Position numbers and translations under genes: made by a program
In this document: positions 10,297 to 18,439 of the stretch, piece by piece
How positions within the stretch are numbered: position 1 is the first letter of the stretch
How the letters are laid out: each line of letters starts with the position of its first letter
Notes under the pieces: generated by a model
Seen by the model: the letters and a program-made list of their open reading frames with translations, nothing else
What the model was told of the DNA's origin: nothing
Databases searched by the model: none
Origin: Aureispira sp.
Lineage (GTDB): Bacteria; Bacteroidota; Bacteroidia; Chitinophagales; Saprospiraceae
Assembly: GCA_024222455.1 (NCBI GenBank)
Contig: JAAEPD010000515.1
Location: forward strand, 1 to 36,091
Length of the DNA stretch: 36,091 nucleotides
Direction of reading: 5' to 3'

Positions 10297-10330
10297 AACT
10301 CCTTCACTATCATATGATAATAAAGGAGTT
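10297..10330 (-). terminator. Probable terminator of rlmN
   Basis: The arms aactcctt (10297-10304) and aaggagtt (10323-10330) form an 8-bp stem, with a small palindrome in the loop and a run of T on the minus strand just after it. It lies 50 bases past the rlmN stop codon. The rest of 10120-10380 is the upstream region of the giant protease gene, and I see no gene in it. Confidence 0.6.
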
Positions 10331-10380
10331 AGACTCAAAACTTTGCAATTTCAAGCAAATTTTTATTCTAGTTTTTTTAT

Positions 10381-11439
10381 CTATTTATTAGCTAATTGCC
10401 CACAGGCTGCATCGATATCCTTACCTCTAGATCTTCTGACAGTAATAGCAACCTTATGTTGACGCAAATATTTAGCAAAATCGTCAATTCTATGAGCCTT
10501 TGCTTTTACAAAATCAACTCCATCTATAGGATTATACTCTATGACATTGATTTTGACATTAGGCACTTGTCTACATAGTTTCAGTAGTTTTTTAGCATCC
10601 TCTATCCCATCATTAAAGTCTTGAAAAGCGATATACTCAAAAGTTAGTTTGGTGTCTTTTGTTTGTTTGAAATAGTACTGTAAGGCATCTACCAATACTT
10701 CTAAATTATTGGTTTCATTGATAGGCATTATCTCATTTCGCTTCGTATCATCGGCAGCATGCAGCGATAACGCCAAATTGACTTTAGGATTGTCATCTGC
10801 CATTTTTTTAATCATTTTAGCAATACCTGCTGTACTTACTGTTATTCTTCGAGGGGACATATTTAGGCCTTCTGGCAAGGTCAAGAGCTCTATGCTTCTA
10901 AGCATCTCTTTGTAAGCTAGCAAAGGTTCTCCCATTCCCATATAGACTATATTAGTAATTGGGTGTTGATAGGTTTCTAAACACTGCTTGTTGACTAATA
11001 ATACTTGATCATAAATTTCTGCAGCATCTAGATTTCTAACTCGCTTCATTTGGCCTGTTGCACAAAACTTGCAGGTTAAGCTACAGCCAACTTGAGAAGA
11101 AATACAAACAGTATATCGATCCTGACTAGGAACTGGAATTAATACAGATTCTATAAGATTACCATCATATAGCTTAAACCGAGTCTTGATCGTTCCATCT
11201 ACACTTTGCTGAACAAGATCTTCTTGAATAGGCTGTATCACAAAATAGGTTTCCATTTTTTCTCGTAGCCCTTTTGACAAATTGGTCATCTCAGCAAAAG
11301 AATGTGCTCCTTTTTTCCATAGCCACTCCCAAACCTGTTTTGCTCTAAACTTGGCCTCCCCCATTGATTCAAAAAAAGCAATTAGATCTGCTTTTGTAAT
11401 TTTTCGAATATCTGTTCTTACTATATTTTCCGTTTCCAT
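10381..11439 (-). CDS. rlmN: Dual-specificity 23S rRNA/tRNA adenine-C2 methyltransferase RlmN
   Basis: 352 residues, the usual length. This radical-SAM enzyme adds a methyl group to C2 of A2503 in 23S rRNA and of A37 in some tRNAs, using a 4Fe-4S cluster and two SAM molecules in the cytoplasm. The cluster motif CxxxCxxC is at C119, C123 and C126. The second catalytic Cys, which carries the RNA-linked intermediate, is C346 in 'AACGQL' near the C-terminus. The N-terminal 'FRAKQVWEWLWKKG' helix is typical of the family, as are 'GMGEPL' and 'SLHAAD'. It appears to be a single-gene unit, with terminators on both sides. Confidence 0.96.
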   Translation of the reverse strand: METENIVRTDIRKITKADLIAFFESMGEAKFRAKQVWEWLWKKGAHSFAEMTNLSKGLREKMETYFVIQPIQEDLVQQSVDGTIKTRFKLYDGNLIESVLIPVPSQDRYTVCISSQVGCSLTCKFCATGQMKRVRNLDAAEIYDQVLLVNKQCLETYQHPITNIVYMGMGEPLLAYKEMLRSIELLTLPEGLNMSPRRITVSTAGIAKMIKKMADDNPKVNLALSLHAADDTKRNEIMPINETNNLEVLVDALQYYFKQTKDTKLTFEYIAFQDFNDGIEDAKKLLKLCRQVPNVKINVIEYNPIDGVDFVKAKAHRIDDFAKYLRQHKVAITVRRSRGKDIDAACGQLANK

Positions 11440-11505
11440 TCCTATTATGCTATTAATAGCCTGTTCAAAATCTACAGACTAATGTCCTCATATCATTGAT
11501 CAAAA

Positions 11506-11539
11506 AAAACCTATTGTGCAAAAATACACAATAGGTTTT
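11506..11539 (-). terminator. Strong terminator after the small T9SS protein gene
   Basis: A perfect 13-bp stem (11506-11518 with 11527-11539) has an 8-base loop. On the minus strand it is followed by a T-run (the A-run at 11502-11505). It lies 35 bases beyond the stop of the gene at 11574-12305 and separates it from rlmN. Confidence 0.8.
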
Positions 11540-11573
11540 AAATATTTTTATGACTTAAGATCTTTATGAAATC

Positions 11574-12305
11574 CTAAGGATTGTATTTGCTTATACGCTG
11601 AGTACGAATAATATTGCCATTGGTATCTAGCATACGAACCATGTACATCCCTTTTGGCAAATTACTTACATCATATTTCTCGCCATTATGTTTTACTGAA
11701 AAGTTCAATAACTTGCGACCAATAATATTGTAAACCTCTAGATGACGAACATTATTATCACTATTGTCCAACATAAAGTATTCTATAGCTGGGTTAGGGT
11801 ATACCTTAGGACCTTCTGTTTTATTTCCCAATTGTGTTATGGTATTAGAGTTAGTAGTTCTTTCGTTTTGTGCAGCAGCACTAAAAGTTATAACAGTTTC
11901 TGTTGCTTTACGATCTAAAGGATCATAAACCGCAACTTCAATTGTTCCGATTCCGGTAGTACCATTTGGTCTAAAAACCATTTTAAAGTCTGCTAAGGTT
12001 TCATAACCTCCTAAGCTAAATGTGCCTTTCTCTGTAAATGGGGTAGAACATTTGTGAGCACAAAGCACGCTATGCCATCCTTTAGGAGTCATAGTCTTAC
12101 GCTTTTCCCAGTTTAGTTCTATTTTCCGATTAAGTCTATTCTTAATAGAAATAGTTGGTGTGATTTCTTGTTGCGCCTCTCCCTGCAGGGTTGCGTAGGT
12201 ACTAGAGACCGTAAACGGCCGCTCATATACCAAGCGTTGGGCGTAGCTTACCTGAGTAGCTACTAAGAAAAAAAGACTTAAATATAAAAGTATAGTTTTT
12301 ACCAT
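11574..12305 (-). CDS. Small secreted protein with T9SS sorting domain
   Basis: 243 residues. A signal peptide (1-22, ending in SYAQ) is followed by an Ig-like domain (about 25-145) with 'GWHSVLCAHKC', a CxxxC pair after a Trp. This pattern recurs in short Bacteroidota T9SS proteins and probably forms a disulfide. After a Thr/Asn linker, residues from about 165 are a type A sorting domain: 'VYPNPA', 'LEVYNIIGRKLL', 'LPKGMYMVRM'. It should be exported by Sec, then by T9SS. Function unknown; it stands alone, divergent from the Omp28-like genes. Confidence 0.8.
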   Translation of the reverse strand: MVKTILLYLSLFFLVATQVSYAQRLVYERPFTVSSTYATLQGEAQQEITPTISIKNRLNRKIELNWEKRKTMTPKGWHSVLCAHKCSTPFTEKGTFSLGGYETLADFKMVFRPNGTTGIGTIEVAVYDPLDRKATETVITFSAAAQNERTTNSNTITQLGNKTEGPKVYPNPAIEYFMLDNSDNNVRHLEVYNIIGRKLLNFSVKHNGEKYDVSNLPKGMYMVRMLDTNGNIIRTQRISKYNP

Positions 12306-12786
12306 AAGTTTTGTTTAGTTTATATTTTATCAACCTTTTTGAGGGGGATACATAATACTATACGACCCTAGATTCAAAAAGTTACTTGTTGTTTAGTTTT
12401 AAATACTTATTTAATATACTATTATTTGTACAATATTCCATGTTGAGAATACAAAAAAATGAAAATTTATTGAAATATAAAAACTGCTAAACCAATGTAG
12501 CCAATATTAGAACATGCATCAATCGAACAAAAAATGCTCTAAATCCTACTAAGAGTAGCACTTTAAAAGCTCAATGCAAATAATCAGAATCGAACAAAAA
12601 ACGCAAAACATTATTGGTTGTTCTTTTTTTTTATTAGAATTTTATACTAGCGAAACACCTATAGAATGAAATATAAGTGTCTCAAAATTTTAAGAACTAA
12701 AAATATCTTGTTATTTTTAAAGAGAAGCCTTTTGGAGGTTTACTCCTAAAAAAATTAAATTTTACACCTTTTAAATTTTCGTCAAC
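12306..12786. promoter_or_regulatory. Divergent intergenic region (481 bases)
   Basis: This AT-rich region separates the small T9SS gene (minus) from the first Omp28-like gene (plus) and should hold promoters for both. No clear coding frame is seen. A 14-base direct repeat, aatcgaacaaaaaa, occurs at 12521-12534 and 12588-12601, 67 bases apart. I could not assign promoter boxes with confidence. Confidence 0.5.
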
Positions 12787-13700
12787 ATGAGATCGTTATT
12801 TTTATTACTTTTTGTCCTTGTCAGCTATGGTTATGCTGACGCTCAGAATTTTGTGAGTACAACAGCAGAAAATAAAAACGTTGTACTAGAGGAGTTCACA
12901 GGTATTTACTGTGGATTTTGTCCTGCTGGACACAAAATTGCTAGTGATTACAAAGCTGCCAATCCGAATGATGTGGTTGTAATTAATATTCACAATGGTA
13001 GTTATGCTAATCCTAGTGGTGGAGATCCTGATTTCCGTACTTCTTTTGGTGCTGCTATAGATGGTCAAGCAAATGTACAAGGTTATCCAGCTGGTACTGT
13101 GAACCGTAGAAACTTTCCTGGTTATGAGCAAACAGATGCTCAAGGAAATCCAGTATCTGGTATTACTGCTATGAGTCGTGGTAGCTGGGTAGGAAGAGGA
13201 AATGTGGTATTAGCCGAAACTTCTCCTGTAAATGTAGCTGCTCAAGCTACTATCGACTTGCAAACTAGAGAGTTGGAAGTAATTGTAGAAACTTACTTTA
13301 CAGCTGCTGCTGGTACTGCTCCTTACAAGTTGAATGTAGCTTTGCTACAAAACGGTATAGAAGGTCCTCAATCTGGTAGCTCTGGAAACCCTAGTAGTGT
13401 ACTGCCTAATGGTAATTATTTGCATGGACATATGTTGCGCCATTTCTTAACAGGTCAATGGGGTGCAGATATTACATCTACTACTTCTGGTTATTTCCAA
13501 GCAGATACATTTAGATATACTATTCCTGCTGGTATCGCAAATGGTTCTGCACCTGCTATTGCTGCAGAACTTACAAATATGGAAGTAGCTGTATATGTTG
13601 CAGAAGGTCAACAAACTATTATCACTGGTAATATGGCTTCTATGAGCTTATTAACACCTCCAGGTACTTTTACTGCTAGTACTAAATTGACAAGCGCATC
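12787..13700 (+). repeat. Near-identical 5' half of the tandem paralogues (first copy)
   Basis: This segment is repeated at 15092-16005, 2,305 bases downstream, with only scattered substitutions. The 3' ends of the genes (about 14640-14880 and 16942-17182) are likewise close to identical. The segments between, encoding the MAM/anchor-J-like domain, differ strongly. The pattern fits tandem duplication with gene conversion at the ends, or with domain replacement in the middle. Confidence 0.75.
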
Positions 13701-14883
13701 AACTGTTAGTTCTGGATATTGTGATTATAGTTACATTCCATCAGTGGTAGTGGAAAACAATAGTACAAGTGCTACTGCTATTGACAGTTTTATGGTAAGT
13801 TATACATTAAATGGAGGAACTGCTGTTGATCAACTAGTAACAACTACTTTATCTTCAGGAGCTACCACTACAGTTACATTCCCTTCTACTACTTTAGCTG
13901 GAGGAGCAAATAATATTGAGTATACTATCAATTTTGACACTTATAACAATGGTACATTAATTGATGTTTCGCCTAATGCTGACATCAATATTGCAGAAGG
14001 ACCTTACTTTAGATTATCACCTACATCTACAGCAACACCTGTTGCTGAAGGTTTTGAATCAGCTCCATTAATAACTGGTACAGGTTATTCTCGTACAGTT
14101 ACAACAGGTATTTTTGCGGCACCAACATCTGTTGGAAATAATATGTTTTCAATATTAAATGGTCCTTCTTATAACTATGGTGCAATTGGAGGATTTGCGG
14201 CTTCTAATAGAAGTATCCGTTTCCGTTTTGCAGATTTGGATGGAAATGAGGAATTAGATTTCATTCTAAACAAAGCTGACCTACAAAGCAATTCACAATT
14301 AACATTTAGCCGTGCTCACCGTCAATATAGTGCTGCTTATAGTGATCAATTAGATGTTCAAGTTTCTACAAACTGTGGTGCTACATGGACAACTGTTTGG
14401 TCTAAATCTGGCTCAGATTTAGCTACATTAGGAGTATCTACTACATCTTATGTTCCTGGAGCAGCAACTGATTGGGTTAGTGACACTGTTGATTTATCAG
14501 CATACAACAATACTAATGATGTTGTGATTCGATTCCATGGTATTTCTGGATGGAGTAACAACTTATTTATTGATGATATAAATCTTACTTCTTCTACAAT
14601 CACAGGTATCGAAAATACAAAAGTAGCTGCTGCAGCTGTTAACATTATGCCTAATCCAGTGCGTAATGAAATGACTGTAGAGTTTAACTTACCTGAGTCT
14701 TCTGAAGTTAACATGACTATCTACAATGCATTAGGACAACAAGTTCAAAATGTAACGAATGGTACTTTTGAAGGAACTAACACTGTTCAAGTAAATACTA
14801 GCGAGTTAGCTTCTGGTGTATACTTATTGAACTTAGCTTCTGACAAAGGTTTAGTTACTAAGCGCTTTACTGTTAAAAAGTAA
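12787..14883 (+). CDS. Omp28-like thioredoxin-fold secreted protein with T9SS tail, copy 1
   Basis: 698 residues. A signal peptide (1-20, ending ADAQ) leads into a thioredoxin-like domain with 'EEFTGIYCGFCP', i.e. a CxxC pair at C42/C45. An Omp28-related region follows (to about 300; 'HGHMLRHFLTGQWG'), then CARDB-like strands (300-405) and a MAM/choice-of-anchor-J-like domain (about 420-600) ending in 'FIDDINL'. The tail is a type A T9SS sorting domain with 'IMPNPV', 'TIYNALGQQV' and 'LASGVYLLNL'. Expected site: cell surface or medium. A thiol-redox or substrate-binding role is possible but unproven. A tandem paralogue lies 208 bases downstream; a terminator between them suggests separate transcripts. 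Confidence 0.88.
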   Translation: MRSLFLLLFVLVSYGYADAQNFVSTTAENKNVVLEEFTGIYCGFCPAGHKIASDYKAANPNDVVVINIHNGSYANPSGGDPDFRTSFGAAIDGQANVQGYPAGTVNRRNFPGYEQTDAQGNPVSGITAMSRGSWVGRGNVVLAETSPVNVAAQATIDLQTRELEVIVETYFTAAAGTAPYKLNVALLQNGIEGPQSGSSGNPSSVLPNGNYLHGHMLRHFLTGQWGADITSTTSGYFQADTFRYTIPAGIANGSAPAIAAELTNMEVAVYVAEGQQTIITGNMASMSLLTPPGTFTASTKLTSASTVSSGYCDYSYIPSVVVENNSTSATAIDSFMVSYTLNGGTAVDQLVTTTLSSGATTTVTFPSTTLAGGANNIEYTINFDTYNNGTLIDVSPNADINIAEGPYFRLSPTSTATPVAEGFESAPLITGTGYSRTVTTGIFAAPTSVGNNMFSILNGPSYNYGAIGGFAASNRSIRFRFADLDGNEELDFILNKADLQSNSQLTFSRAHRQYSAAYSDQLDVQVSTNCGATWTTVWSKSGSDLATLGVSTTSYVPGAATDWVSDTVDLSAYNNTNDVVIRFHGISGWSNNLFIDDINLTSSTITGIENTKVAAAAVNIMPNPVRNEMTVEFNLPESSEVNMTIYNALGQQVQNVTNGTFEGTNTVQVNTSELASGVYLLNLASDKGLVTKRFTVKK

Positions 14884-14896
14884 TATAGTCTTGTAA

Positions 14897-14928
14897 TGTA
14901 TACATTAGATTTTAAGCTAATGTATACA
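14897..14928 (+). other. Perfect 12-bp hairpin just past the stop codon
   Basis: The arms 14897-14908 and 14917-14928 pair perfectly around an 8-base loop. No T-run follows. It precedes the terminator hairpin at 14943 and may protect the mRNA 3' end or assist termination. Confidence 0.55.
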
Positions 14929-14942
14929 ACTATTATATAAGT

Positions 14943-14978
14943 AAGGGCATTAACTTTCAAGAAGTTAATGCCCTTTTT
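14943..14978 (+). terminator. Terminator of Omp28-like copy 1
   Basis: A 14-bp stem (14943-14956 with 14962-14975) has a 5-base loop, a GC-rich base (gggc/gccc) and a T-run at 14974-14978. Confidence 0.85.
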
Positions 14979-15091
14979 GTTTATTTTCCCAAGCAAAAAA
15001 ATTAACTTCACTATTCAAAGCCCCCCATAGATTAGCCTCTATCTATCTATAGGGTAATAAAATCTTCTTTTTTCACACAAAAATTATAATT

Positions 15092-16005
15092 ATGAGATCG
15101 TTATTTTTATTACTTTTTGTTTTTGTCAGCTATGGTTATGCTGACGCTCAAAATTTTGTGAGTACAACAGAAAAAAATAAAAATGTTGTACTAGAAGAGT
15201 TCACAGGTATTTACTGTGGATTTTGTCCTCAAGGACACAAAATTGCTAGTGATTACAAAGCTGCCAATCCGAATGATGTGGTTGTAGTTAATATTCACCA
15301 TGGTGGCTATGCTGCTCCTAGTGGTGGAGATCCTGACTTCCGTACTTCGTTTGGAGGTGCAATAGATGGCCAAGCTAATGTACAAGGTTACCCAGCTGGT
15401 ACTGTGAACCGCAGAAACTTTCCAGGTTATGAGCAGACTAATTCACAAGGAAACCCTGTATCTGGAATTACGGCTATGGGGCGTAGTAACTGGGTGTCTA
15501 GAGGAAATGTGGTATTGGCTGAAGCTTCTCCTGTAAACGTAGCAGCTCAAGCTAATCTTAATCTACAATCTAGAGAGTTGGAAGTAATTGTAGAAACTTA
15601 CTTTACTGCTGCTGGTGGTACTGCTCCTTACAAGTTGAATGTAGCTTTGCTACAAAATGGGATTGAAGGACCTCAATCAGGTAGTTCTGGAAACTCTGGC
15701 AGTGTACTACCTAATGGTAATTATTTGCATGGACATATGCTGCGTCATTTCTTAACAGGTCAGTGGGGTGCAGATATTACATCTACTACTTCTGGATATT
15801 TCCAAGCAGATACATTTAGATATACTATTCCTGCTGCTATTGGAAATGGTGGTGCACCTGCTATTCCTGCAGATCTATTCAATATGGAAGTAGCTGTATA
15901 TGTTGCAGAAGGCCAACAAACTATTATCACTGGTAATATGGCTTCTATGAATTTGGTAACTCCTCCTGGTGTTTTTACTGCTAGTACCAAACTCACAAGT
16001 AGTGC
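15092..16005 (+). repeat. Near-identical 5' half of the tandem paralogues (second copy)
   Basis: Partner of the repeat at 12787-13700. The first 45 codons differ at only a few positions, including the signal peptide, where one Leu becomes Phe. Confidence 0.75.
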
Positions 16006-17185
16006 AACATCTGGAAGTAGCTTTTGTGACTATAATTACATCCCTTCTGTTGTGGTAGAAAACAACAGTACTAGTAATGCTGATATTGATAGTTTTATGG
16101 TTAGCTATAGCATTAATGGAGGAACAGCTGTTGATCAGTTAGTAACTACTACTTTGGTTGGAGGGACTAGTACAACTGTAACATTCCCTTCTGCTACTTT
16201 ATCTACCGGAATAAGCACTATTGATTATAGTATAGACTTTGATTCTTATAACAATAACACACTTATTGATATTTCTACTGAGTCTGAGGTTAATATTCAA
16301 GATGGCCCTTATACTAAACTACTAGCTCCTGCGGCTAGTTTACCTTTTGCTTATGGTTTTCAAACTCTTTACCCTTCAACTGTTGCGATACATAACCCAG
16401 ACGATAAGCTAGTGTATCCTGTAAGCTCAAGCAAAGCAGGATTTGGTGGTTCAGGAAGTATTGGTGGTTTTGGAAATTCTAACTATTCATTTGCATTTGA
16501 TTTCTGGGCAACTGCTTTTAATTCAGGTTCAGCATCACTATTATTTGGTACTTTTGACATGAGTGACCTTACAAAAGATTATACTTTGGAGTTCAATCAT
16601 GCTTATGCTCAATATAATACTTCAAATGATCAGCTTCAAGTTCTTGTTTCTACGGATTGTGGTGTTACATGGGATGCTCCTGTTTGGGATCAATCAGGTT
16701 CTGTATTAGCAACAACTGCACCCTTCACAAATGGTCAGCAGCGTTTTGTTCCAACATCGACTCAGTGGGACTCAAACTCTGTAGATCTTACTGCTGCTTA
16801 TAAAGGAGAATCATCTGTAACTATTGCATTCAAAGGTTTTTCTGACTATGGAAATCCTGCATATATTGACGATATTAACATATTGGCTGCGGCTCCTGTT
16901 ACAACAGGTATCAAAGCTACAAAAACAGCTATAGCTGCCGTTAATATTATGCCTACTCCAGTACATAATGAAATGACTGTAGAGTTTAACTTACCAGAGT
17001 CTGCTGAAGTTAACATGACTATATACAATACACTAGGACAACAGGTCCAAAATGTAACAACTGGTACTTTTGAAGGCACTAACACTGTTCAAGTAAATAC
17101 TAGCAAGTTAGCCTCTGGTATATACTTATTGAATTTAGCTTCGGATAAAGGTTTAGTTACTAAGCGTTTTACTGTAGAAAAATAA
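15092..17185 (+). CDS. Omp28-like thioredoxin-fold secreted protein with T9SS tail, copy 2
   Basis: 697 residues with the same layout as copy 1: signal peptide 1-20, CGFC at C42-C45, Omp28-related region, CARDB-like strands, MAM/anchor-J-like domain and T9SS tail. Residues 1-300 and the last 80 are nearly identical to copy 1, also at DNA level. Residues about 405-610 are much more different and include a longer Gly/Ser-rich stretch. The usual PNP of the sorting domain reads PTP here ('IMPTPV'). The gene has its own terminator. Likely a surface or secreted protein; the variable middle domain may set binding preference (inference). Confidence 0.88.
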   Translation: MRSLFLLLFVFVSYGYADAQNFVSTTEKNKNVVLEEFTGIYCGFCPQGHKIASDYKAANPNDVVVVNIHHGGYAAPSGGDPDFRTSFGGAIDGQANVQGYPAGTVNRRNFPGYEQTNSQGNPVSGITAMGRSNWVSRGNVVLAEASPVNVAAQANLNLQSRELEVIVETYFTAAGGTAPYKLNVALLQNGIEGPQSGSSGNSGSVLPNGNYLHGHMLRHFLTGQWGADITSTTSGYFQADTFRYTIPAAIGNGGAPAIPADLFNMEVAVYVAEGQQTIITGNMASMNLVTPPGVFTASTKLTSSATSGSSFCDYNYIPSVVVENNSTSNADIDSFMVSYSINGGTAVDQLVTTTLVGGTSTTVTFPSATLSTGISTIDYSIDFDSYNNNTLIDISTESEVNIQDGPYTKLLAPAASLPFAYGFQTLYPSTVAIHNPDDKLVYPVSSSKAGFGGSGSIGGFGNSNYSFAFDFWATAFNSGSASLLFGTFDMSDLTKDYTLEFNHAYAQYNTSNDQLQVLVSTDCGVTWDAPVWDQSGSVLATTAPFTNGQQRFVPTSTQWDSNSVDLTAAYKGESSVTIAFKGFSDYGNPAYIDDINILAAAPVTTGIKATKTAIAAVNIMPTPVHNEMTVEFNLPESAEVNMTIYNTLGQQVQNVTTGTFEGTNTVQVNTSKLASGIYLLNLASDKGLVTKRFTVEK

Positions 17186-17234
17186 CTACTGATTTGACAA
17201 TTTGACGATATACTAATTTGATATTTTTTTATAT

Positions 17235-17274
17235 GAAATGGAGGTTTCCTTTTTGGAAACCTCCATTTCTATTT
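17235..17274 (+). terminator. Terminator of Omp28-like copy 2
   Basis: A perfect 15-bp stem (17235-17249 with 17255-17269) has a loop of five T and is followed by a T-rich stretch. It lies 50 bases past the stop codon and separates this gene from the convergent radC. Confidence 0.85.
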
Positions 17275-17315
17275 TTATCCTCATTATCAACTCAACTAAT
17301 TTTCAAATTAGTACA

Positions 17316-18014
17316 TTATAAATACCCTTCATCAGCAAAGCTCAAATAGCTATTGCCGGATATAATTAGGTGATCCAAAACTTGGATATCTAAAACCTGC
17401 CCTGCTGCTTTTATTTTTTTGGTAACATCCAAATCTGCCTTACTAGGAGAAAGATTTCCAGAAGGGTGATTATGACAAAGAATGATACTATTAGCTCGTT
17501 CATGATCTAAGACTCGCTGATAAATCTTTTTGGTATCAACTACAGTACCTGCCAAACCTCCTGAACTAATTTGTACACTGCGCAAAACTTTATTAGCTCT
17601 ATTCAATATTAAGACCCAAAACTCCTCATGTGGCAAATCCATAACTAAAGAAGCTAGTATATTAAAAGCATCTTGGCTAGAGCGTATACTTGGGCGCTGT
17701 GTAGGTGTTGTAGACTGCCTACGTCGCCCTAATTCCATTGCAGCAGCAATCGTTATAGCTTTAGCTTCTCCTACCCCCTTATGTTTTTGTAAATCCTTGA
17801 GAGTAGTCTGCCCCAAATCATTCAAATTATCATTAGCTGCTCTAAGTATCTTTTGAGCTAATTCTACTGCTGATTCATTTCTAGAACCAGACCCCAACAA
17901 AATAGCCAACAATTCTGCATCAGATAGTGCGTTTTTTCCTTTTAATATCATTTTTTCACGAGGTCGATCAGCCTCTGCCCATGTTTTGATTGAGGATAAT
18001 TTTAGGGTTTCCAT
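17316..18014 (-). CDS. radC: RadC family JAB/MPN-domain protein
   Basis: 232 residues from the ATG at 18014 ('METLKLSS'). The frame extends to a GTG at 18041, but the ATG fits the family start better. An N-terminal helix-hairpin-helix region ('ALSDAELLAILLGSG', 'HKGVGEAKA') is followed by a C-terminal MPN/JAB domain with the metal-binding set 'HNHPSG-x-x-x-PS-x-x-D'. RadC was once linked to DNA repair, but its true activity is unsettled; the fold resembles JAMM peptidases. The length is normal and the metal ligands intact. It is divergent from the CotH gene and convergent with the Omp28-like pair, so probably transcribed alone. Confidence 0.94.
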   Translation of the reverse strand: METLKLSSIKTWAEADRPREKMILKGKNALSDAELLAILLGSGSRNESAVELAQKILRAANDNLNDLGQTTLKDLQKHKGVGEAKAITIAAAMELGRRRQSTTPTQRPSIRSSQDAFNILASLVMDLPHEEFWVLILNRANKVLRSVQISSGGLAGTVVDTKKIYQRVLDHERANSIILCHNHPSGNLSPSKADLDVTKKIKAAGQVLDIQVLDHLIISGNSYLSFADEGYL

Positions 18015-18439
18015 AGTATTTTGTCGGTTTAGATAGTTCACTGTTTTCTAACAAAAAAATCTATAAGAATAAACTTAAACTGATTATCAGCCACTTGCAA
18101 GAATTTAATAAACTACAGTAAATTGTACAGTTGTTTAACTTTTAATAAAACGTAAAGGTATAAACACTTTTTCGATTAAACAAATTTGTTTTAATTATAG
18201 AACCAAATGCTTGCTAAAAAAACCAAATACTCATTTATGTGTAAATTTCCCTATCTAAAACAGCTTTGTTACAAAAGATGTGTAAATTTGTGTGCTATAT
18301 ATAATCTTGTTATGGCTTCTTTAGGTTTCAGAGTCGAGTTATTGGTTTCTAACCCTTTCAAAATACCAATCCCTACTCCTTTTCAATAGGCATAAAGAAG
18401 TATTGTAACTGCACTAACCAATTAAGAAAGCAAAATTAC
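18015..18439. promoter_or_regulatory. Divergent intergenic region between radC and the CotH gene
   Basis: About 425 bases, AT-rich, expected to hold both promoters. A perfect 14-base palindrome, aaacaaatttgttt, is at 18178-18191. A 12-base direct repeat, atgtgtaaattt, is at 18237-18248 and 18278-18289. A 60-codon plus-strand frame inside (18207-18389) has no recognisable features and I do not call it a gene. Confidence 0.45.

Noticed and set aside
12886-13143. Antisense frames within the Omp28-like genes (also 14448, 14787, 15191, 15760 and 16846)
   Set aside because: They mirror the paralogous coding strand, recur in both copies because the DNA is duplicated, and have no protein features.
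17295-17312. 7-bp AT hairpin directly after the radC stop as its terminator
   Set aside because: The stem is wholly AT-rich except for one pair and no T-run follows on the minus strand.
18014-18041. GTG start at 18041 for radC
   Set aside because: It would add nine residues not typical of the family; the ATG at 18014 fits the usual N-terminus.
18207-18389. A 60-codon plus-strand frame between radC and the CotH gene
   Set aside because: No signal, domain or start-site support; its composition looks like AT-rich intergenic DNA.
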